DNA from: Ignavibacteriaceae bacterium
Lineage (GTDB): Bacteria > Bacteroidota > Ignavibacteria > Ignavibacteriales > Ignavibacteriaceae
Direction: 5' to 3'
Assembly (NCBI GenBank): GCA_031292465.1
Contig: JARLHB010000348.1
Coordinates: forward strand, 1-8,318
Length of the DNA stretch: 8,318 nucleotides
Positions within the stretch are counted from its first letter, which is position 1. Every line of letters begins with the position of its first letter. The notes beneath the pieces are model-generated. The model searched no databases. It was not told the origin of the DNA and worked only from the letters and a program-made list of their open reading frames with translations. The position numbers and the translations under genes were made by a program. Shown here in pieces: positions 1-5,861 of the stretch.

Positions 1-1770
1 GCTAAATATTATGCTTCCCTGATGATTGACGACCTGACTGAAATAATAAGAAAGACAATAACACCACATTTCGGGTTAAGCCGTTATGCTGAGAAAATTG
101 CCGTAAGCCCTCCCGTTTTTGATCCCATTCTGAATGAGCTTAACCGTCCTTTAAACTTAGTAGAGAAGATTATTATTGAGGAGACGGAAACAGCAATTAA
201 AGAATTCGGGCCTGATTTGATAGGCTATACAATACCATTCCCCGGCAATCTGCTGGGCGCATTAATTTCCTCAAAATATGTAAAGGAAAACTATCCGTCT
301 ATAAAAGTTGTTTACGGCGGCGGGTATATAAATACGGAACTAAGAAGCTTATCAGACAAGCGGTTATTCGCTTATTCGGATTTCATTACTTTTGATGACG
401 GCGAGCTTCCTCTATATAATATAGTTAAAAATATTGAATCAGGCAGGCAGGATAAGCAGTGGGTAAGAACCTTAATGCTTAATGATAATAAATTAGAATA
501 TATAGATAATGCTTCACAGAAGAACGTCATCCATAACGAACTTAGCCCGCCTTCAATAGAAGGCATTGAACCGGATAAATATGTAGCACTTACGGAAATG
601 CTGAATCCGATGCACCGTATATGGTCTGACGGCTATTGGAATAAGCTTGTGGCAGCGCATGGCTGTTACTGGAACAAGTGTACATTCTGTGATGTTACGC
701 TTGACTATATAGGAAGGTATTCCCCGGCTAATGCAAAAACAATAGTTAACTGGATGGAAGATATGATTGCGCAAACCGGCAGGACCTCATTTCATTTTGC
801 CGACGAAGCAGCGCCCCCTTCAGTGCTAAAAGAATTATCTATAGAAATACTGCGCCGGAAGCTTCCGGTAAGTTGGTGGGGAAACATCCGGTTTGAAAAG
901 GCTTTTACAAAAGACCTTTGCAGGTTAATGGCGGCTTCCGGTTGTGTTGCCGTAAGCGGCGGGCTTGAGGTTGCTGATGAGAGGATGCTTAAATTAATAA
1001 ACAAAGGAGTTACACTTGAACAGGCAGCAAATGTCTGCCTTAACTTTAGAGAAGCCGGAATTATGGCGCATTCTTATTTAATGTACGGCTTCCCTTCGCA
1101 AACCGAACAGGAAATAATAAACAGTTTGGAACTTGTACGCCAGTTTATACAACTTGGCCTGTTCCAATCAGGGTTCTGGCATTTGTTCACGCTAACAGTC
1201 CATAGTCCTATAGCTGAAAACGCGGATGCTTATAAAATAAAAATCATGTCGCCGGCTGATAATGCTTTTGCAAACGATAATCTTGTGCATTATGATATGA
1301 CAGGCATCGATTATGAATTATATTCTGAAGGGTTGAAAAAAGCATTATACAATTTTATGCATGGAGTGGGACTGGATTTGGATGTTCGCACGTGGTTTGA
1401 ATTTACAACTCCGGAACCTACTGTGGATAAAAACTCCGTTCAGAATTATTTGCCTGCTGACGCATATAAAAAGAATGATCTGAATGCACGTGTAATCTGG
1501 CTTGGCGGTAAACCTGTTATTAAAATTATTAATTCAAAACAAAGCCGGCTTTCGATAAACAACAATTCATTAAAAGCTGAATGGATTGAAAGCACAAAAA
1601 TAGTTGAATGGATTAAATATATTTCTGGCAGATGTTCAGTTTACTCTGGGCATAGTACGTTGTTATATGAAGCCAAAAATGATTTTCCCGGAGATGAAAA
1701 TGAGTTTAATGATTTTATAAATTCTGATATGTGGAAAGAGCTTAGAGAGACTGTTTTATTATTAGTTTAA
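1..1770 (+). CDS. B12-binding-type radical SAM enzyme, 5' end outside window
   Basis: The reading frame is open to the first base of the window, so the gene starts upstream and the ATG at 22 is probably internal. Residue numbers below count from that ATG (582 residues). Residues about 60-135 look like the second half of a cobalamin-binding (Rossmann-type) domain: FGPDLIGYTIPFPGN, then VVYGGGY, then the DDGELPL strand end. The radical SAM core follows, with cluster cysteines C215, C220 and C223 in GCYWNKCTFC, and GGLE at 313-316, a typical SAM-contacting segment. The spacing is CX4CX2C rather than the usual CX3CX2C. The C-terminal 170 residues are not a domain I recognise. Such enzymes use a 4Fe-4S cluster and SAM, often with cobalamin, for radical chemistry such as methylation of unreactive carbons; the substrate here is unknown. 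The gene ends 53 nt before msrA, with a palindromic repeat between them. The family call is fairly sure; the function is open. Confidence 0.85.
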   Translation, partial: AKYYASLMIDDLTEIIRKTITPHFGLSRYAEKIAVSPPVFDPILNELNRPLNLVEKIIIEETETAIKEFGPDLIGYTIPFPGNLLGALISSKYVKENYPSIKVVYGGGYINTELRSLSDKRLFAYSDFITFDDGELPLYNIVKNIESGRQDKQWVRTLMLNDNKLEYIDNASQKNVIHNELSPPSIEGIEPDKYVALTEMLNPMHRIWSDGYWNKLVAAHGCYWNKCTFCDVTLDYIGRYSPANAKTIVNWMEDMIAQTGRTSFHFADEAAPPSVLKELSIEILRRKLPVSWWGNIRFEKAFTKDLCRLMAASGCVAVSGGLEVADERMLKLINKGVTLEQAANVCLNFREAGIMAHSYLMYGFPSQTEQEIINSLELVRQFIQLGLFQSGFWHLFTLTVHSPIAENADAYKIKIMSPADNAFANDNLVHYDMTGIDYELYSEGLKKALYNFMHGVGLDLDVRTWFEFTTPEPTVDKNSVQNYLPADAYKKNDLNARVIWLGGKPVIKIINSKQSRLSINNNSLKAEWIESTKIVEWIKYISGRCSVYSGHSTLLYEAKNDFPGDENEFNDFINSDMWKELRETVLLLV

Positions 1771-1775
1771 TAAAT

Positions 1776-1801
1776 GAAGCGAATCAGCGATTCGCTGTAC
1801 A
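1776..1801 (+). repeat. Palindromic repeat, copy 1 (variant)
   Basis: An 8-bp perfect stem, AGCGAATC (1778-1785) and GATTCGCT (1789-1796), closes a 3-nt AGC loop and is followed by GTACA. It is the same element as the copies at 3635-3664 and 3791-3820, differing only at 1784 (A to T) and 1790 (T to A). These two bases pair with each other, so the stem is kept. It starts 5 nt after the radical SAM stop codon. On the plus strand it is not followed by a T-run, so it is a poor intrinsic terminator for that gene in this orientation. Confidence 0.75.
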
Positions 1802-1823
1802 AATAGTTTAATAGGAAAATTGC

Positions 1824-2393
1824 ATGGGAAATGATTCTACAATAAAGAGTGATGTTGCAACGTTTGGTTCAGGCTGTTTCTGGTGTACAGAGGCAATATT
1901 TGAAGGCCTTAAAGGCGTTATATCGGTAGTTTCAGGTTATTCGGGAGGTAATGTACCAAACCCGTCTTACGAAGCAGTCTGCACCGGGAAAACGGGCCAT
2001 GCAGAAGTCTGCCGAATTACTTTCGATCCGAAATTAATTTCTTATGATGAATTGCTTGAAATTTTCTGGAAAACCCATAACCCGACAACATTAAATCAAC
2101 AGGGGAATGATGTTGGTACACAGTACCGTTCGGTTATATTTTACCACAATGAAGAACAGAAAAAGAAAGCGGAATATTATAAGGAAGAATTAAGTAAATC
2201 AGGGGCATGGGATTATCCTGTAATTACAAAAATTACGCCATTTGGTAAATATTATAAAGCTGAAGATTATCATCAACATTATTTTGAAAGAAATCCAGAT
2301 CAGGGATACTGTTCATTTGTTATTGCGCCAAAAGTTGAAAAGTTCCGTAAAGTATTTAAAGACAAGTTGAAAACAACCCGGATAGTCGACTAA
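1824..2393 (+). CDS. msrA: Peptide methionine-S-sulfoxide reductase MsrA
   Basis: MsrA reduces the S-epimer of methionine sulfoxide in proteins and free methionine, with thioredoxin usually restoring the enzyme. The family signature GCFWCTE is at residues 17-23, with catalytic Cys18 and a second Cys21. Other hallmarks are GYSGG (38-42), GHAEVCRITFDP (58-69), DVGTQYRSVIF (96-106) and AEDYHQHYF (146-154). Cys163 in GYCSF is the likely resolving cysteine. At 189 residues it is a normal single-domain MsrA without an MsrB fusion. No signal peptide is seen, so it is predicted cytoplasmic. The ATG is preceded by AGGA (1813-1816) at a 7-nt distance, which supports this start. It lies 53 nt after the radical SAM gene and may be co-transcribed with it. 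The next gene is 168 nt downstream on the same strand. The identification is very secure. Confidence 0.97.
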   Translation: MGNDSTIKSDVATFGSGCFWCTEAIFEGLKGVISVVSGYSGGNVPNPSYEAVCTGKTGHAEVCRITFDPKLISYDELLEIFWKTHNPTTLNQQGNDVGTQYRSVIFYHNEEQKKKAEYYKEELSKSGAWDYPVITKITPFGKYYKAEDYHQHYFERNPDQGYCSFVIAPKVEKFRKVFKDKLKTTRIVD

Positions 2394-2561
2394 ATTCTTA
2401 TCTCCATCATCTCTAAAAACCACTCATCAATTTTACAAGTTTAAAGCGCCTTTGGTTCCTAACTATTTGTAATGTCCTGCGTCTGAACTTATAACACACA
2501 AAAACAAATTGTCCATTAAACAGGGACGGTTCTATTTTTAGTATTGTCCCGGGAGGTAAAA
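2394..2561. other. Intergenic region between msrA and lipoprotein gene
   Basis: These 168 bp hold no credible gene. I found no clear hairpin plus T-run terminator after msrA. The only strong structure is the hairpin at 2523-2550 next to the downstream ribosome binding site. The sequence ATTGTCC occurs twice (2508-2514 and 2544-2550), and GTCC at 2511-2514 could compete with the second copy for pairing to GGAC at 2524-2527. Confidence 0.5.
2523..2550 (+). repeat. Hairpin abutting the lipoprotein ribosome binding site
   Basis: GGGACGGT (2523-2530) pairs with ATTGTCCC (2543-2550), an 8-bp stem with two G-T wobbles in the DNA reading, around a 12-nt T-rich loop. The right arm touches the Shine-Dalgarno GGGAGG (2551-2556). 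The motif GGGACGGTTCTATTTT resembles REP-type repeats I recall from diverse bacteria, often near IS200-like (RAYT) transposases; that likeness is from memory. It could be a REP remnant or a leader structure affecting translation. Confidence 0.45.
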
Positions 2562-3617
2562 ATGAAACCTGATTTTACAATTTGCTCTAAGCAGACAGAG
2601 TTTGTTAAGACAATCTCTGTTTTGATGCTCTTCTTTTCTTCATTCGTATTCTACTCCTGCACCTCATCTGCGCAGGAGAACATTACAAAAAAAGCGGAGG
2701 TGAATAACCGGCAGCAAGATGAGAAGGTATTCAAATTCCATAAGGAAAAAGAGGGGAAGGATAATTACTGGAAAGTCGTTTTCAAAGACGGAAAGATTTC
2801 AGAGCTTTATAAAAACGATAAGAAGATTCCTGATGAAAATATTGAGGATTATTCCGATATGGTTGATGAAGAAATAGACGGAGTTAGAAACTACTGCCAT
2901 GATTCCGGTGAAAATTCTATAAAATTTAATTTTAATATAAACAACTATGACAGCACCCTGTCTGACTTAGGAGAATGCTGGGGGGACATGAATTTTGATA
3001 GTTGTGATTCTGCCTTTGACAGTGAACGATTTCATAAAAATATGGACAGCCTGAAAAATGATCTTAGGAAGCTTGATAAGATGAAGTTTACTTTCCATTT
3101 TGATACTACTGCATTTAACAAATCAATGAAGGAACTTAAAAAAAGCTTGAAAAAATTAAAGTTTAATTCACCGATGTTTCTTTATAAAAACGGAGTCCCC
3201 GGCTGCGGTATGGAGGCTTTTAAAGAGGGGATGAAAGACTTTGATAAAGAAATGCAGCACAACAGGATATTTAATGAAGGCTTTAAGATTGATATGTCTC
3301 AGTTTAAAGACAATATGAAAAATTTTCAGGAAAACATGAAAAACTTTGGCCTCAATATGAAAGGCTTAAATAAAAATATGAAAAAGCTTAACGGCTTTCT
3401 TAAAGACCTGCGGCATGAACTGGTAATCGATAATCTGATAAAAGAGGGCAGCGAAGATTTCAGTATGAGATTCAATTCCGGTGAAATGATTATAAATGGG
3501 AAAAAAGTTCCCGATGATTTATTAATGAAATATAAGTCCATCTATAAAAAACACTACGGCAAGGACATTGATGATGAATTTAAAATAAATAATGATTCGG
3601 ACGAAGAACAGAATTAA
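2562..3617 (+). CDS. Predicted lipoprotein with methionine heptad repeats, function unknown
   Basis: The product has 351 residues from the ATG at 2562, chosen because GGGAGG (2551-2556) lies 5 nt upstream; a TTG at 2544 is in frame but lacks such a site. Residues 16-32 form a hydrophobic signal segment ending FVFYSC, with Cys33 as the likely lipidation site, although the lipobox is loose. Residues 70-97 (WKVVFKDGK, then NDKKIPD) resemble residues 300-324 (FSMRFNSGE, then NGKKVPD), suggesting a duplicated module. Between them lie amphipathic helices with [FL]xxxMKx heptads. Met occurs at 217, 224, 231, 245, 252, 259, 266 and 273, all in one register, together with Met161 and Met189. Four further cysteines (112, 139, 148, 215) could form disulfides. 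The C-terminal NGKK-P module recalls the tail of some Bacteroidota BlaR1/M56-type proteins, from memory only. It probably faces the periplasm. The function is not assigned. Confidence 0.8.
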   Translation: MKPDFTICSKQTEFVKTISVLMLFFSSFVFYSCTSSAQENITKKAEVNNRQQDEKVFKFHKEKEGKDNYWKVVFKDGKISELYKNDKKIPDENIEDYSDMVDEEIDGVRNYCHDSGENSIKFNFNINNYDSTLSDLGECWGDMNFDSCDSAFDSERFHKNMDSLKNDLRKLDKMKFTFHFDTTAFNKSMKELKKSLKKLKFNSPMFLYKNGVPGCGMEAFKEGMKDFDKEMQHNRIFNEGFKIDMSQFKDNMKNFQENMKNFGLNMKGLNKNMKKLNGFLKDLRHELVIDNLIKEGSEDFSMRFNSGEMIINGKKVPDDLLMKYKSIYKKHYGKDIDDEFKINNDSDEEQN

Positions 3618-3634
3618 GAAGCAGCTGCCTAAAT

Positions 3635-3664
3635 GTTTATGTACAGCGAAACGCTGTTTCGCTT
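3635..3664 (+). repeat. Palindromic repeat, copy 2 (left inverted arm)
   Basis: This 30-nt sequence is the exact reverse complement of 3791-3820. It contains the hairpin AGCGAAAC (3645-3652), loop GCT, GTTTCGCT (3656-3663). A second, mutually exclusive hairpin ACAGCG-AAA-CGCTGT is possible in the same bases (3644-3656 region). It begins 17 nt after the lipoprotein stop codon. Confidence 0.8.
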
Positions 3665-3669
3665 CTTTT
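3645..3669 (+). terminator. Probable intrinsic terminator of the lipoprotein gene
   Basis: The 8-bp stem of palindrome copy 2 is followed on the plus strand by TCTTTT (3664-3669). The position, 27 nt after the stop codon at 3617, suits an intrinsic terminator, although the T-run is interrupted by one C. Confidence 0.6.
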
Positions 3670-3693
3670 ATTGCACTAAAATCAGGTACCAAT

Positions 3694-3720
3694 GGCGAAA
3701 CAGTGCCTGCCTGCTGTCAT
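3694..3720 (+). repeat. Possible degenerate internal copy of the palindrome
   Basis: GCGAAACAG at 3695-3703 matches the left arm of the palindromic repeat, and GCTGTCAT at 3713-3720 resembles its end GCTGTACAT. The middle has diverged and no longer forms the stem. It lies between the two perfect inverted copies, so it may be a decayed third member of this cluster. The match is short and could be chance. Confidence 0.25.
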
Positions 3721-3786
3721 GTGGGTTTGTGGCCGGGTTATTTCTATAACTTTTATAACTGTGTAACTTATTGTTTATAGTACCGG

Positions 3787-3810
3787 AAAAAAGCGAAACA
3801 GCGTTTCGCT
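3787..3810 (-). terminator. Probable intrinsic terminator of the two-component operon
   Basis: On the minus strand the 8-bp stem AGCGAAAC-GCT-GTTTCGCT is followed by five more T residues (3791 down to 3787), giving a run of six with the last stem base. It starts 14 nt after the response-regulator stop. Stem and T-run make a convincing rho-independent terminator, better than the plus-strand one facing it. Confidence 0.75.
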
Positions 3811-3820
3811 GTACATAAAC
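3791..3820 (-). repeat. Palindromic repeat, copy 3 (right inverted arm)
   Basis: This is an exact inverted copy of 3635-3664, 126 nt away, so the 186-bp segment 3635-3820 has perfect 30-bp terminal inverted repeats. The hairpin arms are 3792-3799 and 3803-3810. The copy ends 4 nt from the response-regulator stop codon. No target-site duplication is evident outside the arms. Confidence 0.8.
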
Positions 3821-3824
3821 GCTA

Positions 3825-4529
3825 TTAATTATCAATATCAAACATATATCCTGCGCCGCGTATGCTTTTAAAATATATTGGATTAGAAGGATCAGGTTCG
3901 AAATATTTTCTAAGCCTGACAATAAAATTATCGACGGTTCTGGTTTCAATATCAGGACTCATATGCCAGACTTTTTCAATTAACTCTTTCCGGGAAACAA
4001 TTTTTCCTTTGTTATCAATTAAATATTTTAGAACCATTGCTTCCTGCTGCGTTAGCCTTAATTGGGAATCAATTGTTGTACATTCAAGATTTTCAAAATT
4101 AATTCTATTGTTTCCAAAACTGTAAACAGGCTGAACCGAAGCAGCTTCTTTGTACCACATTTTCCTTTTGAACATTCCTTTTATTCTAAGAAGAAGTTCC
4201 TGCAGATGGAAAGGCTTGGCAAGATAATCATCCGCGCCAAGTTCCAGGCCCTTTACTCTGTCTTCCACTCCTGACCTGGCAGTTAAAATAAGTATGGGCA
4301 TTTGAGGTGATTTTTCCCTGACTTTTTTTGCAACCTCAAATCCATTTACATAGGGCAGCATTATATCTAAAATAATCAGGTCAAATTCCTGGGAATAAAA
4401 AAGATCAAGTGCTATTCTGCCGTCTTTGGCCCATGTAACTATATAACCTTCTTCAGTAAGATTGAATTCCAGTCCGACAGCAAGAGTTTCTTCATCCTCA
4501 ACAAGTAATATTTTATTTTCCCCGCTCAT
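3825..4529 (-). CDS. OmpR/PhoB-family response regulator
   Basis: A DNA-binding response regulator of 234 residues, the usual OmpR-family length. The receiver domain (about 5-120) has the acidic pair E11-D12, the phosphorylation site Asp55 in LIILDIMLP, Thr83 in ILTAR and Lys105 in LAKPF. The winged-helix output domain (about 137-232) has the recognition-helix stretch RTVDNFIVRLRKYF and the closing wing IRGAGYMF. It is expected to be phosphorylated by the kinase encoded just upstream and then to bind direct-repeat DNA as a dimer. Its ATG overlaps the kinase TGA (ATGA, 4526-4529), which implies translational coupling, and GGAGAG (4536-4541) inside the kinase gene lies 6 nt before the start. 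The direct repeat at 5648-5665 is a candidate target. The target regulon cannot be told from the sequence. Confidence 0.95.
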   Translation of the reverse strand: MSGENKILLVEDEETLAVGLEFNLTEEGYIVTWAKDGRIALDLFYSQEFDLIILDIMLPYVNGFEVAKKVREKSPQMPILILTARSGVEDRVKGLELGADDYLAKPFHLQELLLRIKGMFKRKMWYKEAASVQPVYSFGNNRINFENLECTTIDSQLRLTQQEAMVLKYLIDNKGKIVSRKELIEKVWHMSPDIETRTVDNFIVRLRKYFEPDPSNPIYFKSIRGAGYMFDIDN

Positions 4530-5551
4530 AAATCACTCTCCGTTTTTTCTACTATTTTTTTCTGTTTTCTGTTCGCAAGCAGGCTCTTTTTAAACTTCTT
4601 TATAAATTCATTATAGACCGGTAGTTCAATCCTGAAAGTAGCTCCCATATCATCACCTTCGCTTGATGCAGATATTTTACCGCCATGGCCTCTTATAATT
4701 TCTTTAACCCAGTACAATCCTAATCCTGTCCCTTTTACATTAGGAATGTTGTCTCCATAAACACGGTAAAATTTGCTGAACACTCTTTTCAATTCTGTTG
4801 ATGGTATTCCTATGCCGTTGTCCGTAAAATCTATAATAATTTTTGTGAACTGAGTTCTTACTTTTACTGAAATTTGTATAGGATTTTTTGAATATTTAAT
4901 AGCGTTATCAGTTAAATTATTCAGCACTATTCTCATAGCATTTTTGTCAACTACACATTCGCAGTTTGCAGTTCCTTCTATAATTATTGAATCATTAGGA
5001 AGGTTAAATTCTTCCTTTACCTCATTCAGCAAATCTTTTAATAATTGATCTATGGTATAATTGTGAAAATCATGTACAATCTTTTTTTGTTCAAGAGCAG
5101 AAATTTCCAGTATAGAACTAATAAGAGTTTTAAGCCTTGACGCATCTTTCATCATCATTTTGATAAACTCTTTCTGCTTTTCGGCAGGTACCTGGCGGGA
5201 GTTCATTGTTTCCAGATATAATTGAATTGATGAAAGCGGGGATTTTAATTCATGTGTAATGTTTGAAATAAAATTATCATAAAGTTTATTCAGCCGTATC
5301 TGAACGCTCAAATTGCGGAAGATTAAAGACATGCCGAAAGCAATACCAACTAACAATACTATACCGCCGACAAATGGAAATACTTTTGTACCATTATAAA
5401 CAATTTCCGGCGATAATTTTTCACCCGCTTTCTGGAAAATAATGTAATTGGACACATACCAGTATATCCATATCCCCAGAATGCCAAGCCATGCAAGCTG
5501 GGAAATAACAAAAACCGATATGTGGTAAAATGCCGAACGGTGCCTTTTCAT
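4526..5551 (-). CDS. Compact sensor histidine kinase, two membrane helices, no HAMP
   Basis: A membrane histidine kinase of 341 residues. Membrane helices are predicted at about 11-33 and 57-78, leaving an outside loop of only about 23 residues. No HAMP or PAS domain is visible: helix 2 leads almost straight into the dimerisation helix. The H-box FISNITHELKSPLSS carries phospho-acceptor His100. The ATPase domain has the N-box NNLTDNAIKYS (211-221), G1 DNGIGIP (244-250), F-box FSKFYRV (258-264) and G2 GTGLGLY (274-280). A Lys-rich tail of about 28 residues follows. It is the first gene of the pair and overlaps the regulator gene by 4 nt. GGGA lies 6-7 nt before the ATG. The small loop suggests sensing within the membrane or through a partner protein. 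The ligand is unknown; PhoR-like is only a loose description. Confidence 0.94.
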   Translation of the reverse strand: MKRHRSAFYHISVFVISQLAWLGILGIWIYWYVSNYIIFQKAGEKLSPEIVYNGTKVFPFVGGIVLLVGIAFGMSLIFRNLSVQIRLNKLYDNFISNITHELKSPLSSIQLYLETMNSRQVPAEKQKEFIKMMMKDASRLKTLISSILEISALEQKKIVHDFHNYTIDQLLKDLLNEVKEEFNLPNDSIIIEGTANCECVVDKNAMRIVLNNLTDNAIKYSKNPIQISVKVRTQFTKIIIDFTDNGIGIPSTELKRVFSKFYRVYGDNIPNVKGTGLGLYWVKEIIRGHGGKISASSEGDDMGATFRIELPVYNEFIKKFKKSLLANRKQKKIVEKTESDL

Positions 5552-5647
5552 ATGATTCCCGGTTATTTTAATATTTTCATATAAATAGAATTATGACCAA
5601 TAAAATATCTTCTATTACAATGAAAAGTACAAATAATATAAAAAGTA

Positions 5648-5665
5648 TTTTACAATTCTTTTACA
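5648..5665 (-). promoter_or_regulatory. Candidate OmpR/PhoB-type regulator box
   Basis: TTTTACA occurs twice in direct orientation (5648-5654 and 5659-5665), separated by 4 nt, so the repeat period is 11 bp, about one helical turn. This is the architecture bound by OmpR/PhoB-family dimers; PhoB uses 7-bp repeats with 4-bp spacers, and the Bacillus PhoP box is built from TT-ACA hexamers. It lies about 97 nt upstream of the kinase start, which fits autoregulation. The sequence is AT-rich, so chance is possible. Confidence 0.4.
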
Positions 5666-5801
5666 GAATAATTGGGTATGGTATTAGTAAAACATCCGGA
5701 GGAATCTTAGCAGCAGTTTAATTTAAAGGAATATCAGGTATACTTTTTTATATCTGTCTTACTTTTTAAGTATAGTAATATTTAGTTCCTACAGGTTGAA
5801 A

Positions 5802-5827
5802 AGCTTTAACGAATTCTCGTTAAAGCT
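5802..5827 (-). terminator. Hairpin, probable terminator of the DUF1684-dinB unit
   Basis: A perfect 11-bp stem, AGCTTTAACGA (5802-5812) with TCGTTAAAGCT (5817-5827), closes a 4-nt loop. On the minus strand it begins 34 nt after the DinB-like stop codon and is followed by TTTC, a short T-run. It may work as a weak intrinsic terminator. Close by on the same strand is GTAGGAACT, which also occurs on the plus strand at 8061-8069, so this could instead be part of a dispersed repeat family. Confidence 0.5.
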
Positions 5828-5861
5828 CCCATCTAATCTTATTATTCAGCATACTCCATTA

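Larger units (their letters stand above)
5552..5861. other. Intergenic region upstream of the two-component operon
   Basis: These 310 very AT-rich bases carry no credible gene on either strand. They should contain the promoter of the kinase-regulator operon (minus strand) and the 3' end of the DUF1684-dinB unit. Two structures stand out: the direct repeat at 5648-5665 and the 11-bp hairpin at 5802-5827. I could not place the -10 and -35 elements with confidence. Confidence 0.5.

Noticed and set aside
553..1004. Minus-strand open frames inside the radical SAM gene
   Set aside because: They lie fully within a well-supported coding gene, lack recognisable domains and have no ribosome binding site of note.
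1824..2393. MsrA-MsrB fusion
   Set aside because: The frame stops right after the MsrA domain and no MsrB zinc or catalytic motifs follow.
2544..2561. Upstream TTG start of the lipoprotein
   Set aside because: The TTG lies inside the hairpin arm and lacks a ribosome binding site, while the ATG at 2562 has GGGAGG at a good distance.
3326..3541. Minus-strand open frame inside the lipoprotein gene
   Set aside because: Its Phe/Leu/Ile-rich product is the expected antisense reading of the Lys/Asn/Met-rich heptads.
3592..3780. Small plus-strand open frame across the inverted-repeat segment
   Set aside because: It overlaps the lipoprotein 3' end and reads through the terminator hairpin; no start signal or known domain is seen.
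1776..3820. CRISPR array from the repeated palindrome
   Set aside because: Copies are few, in opposite orientations and separated by genes, without regular spacers.
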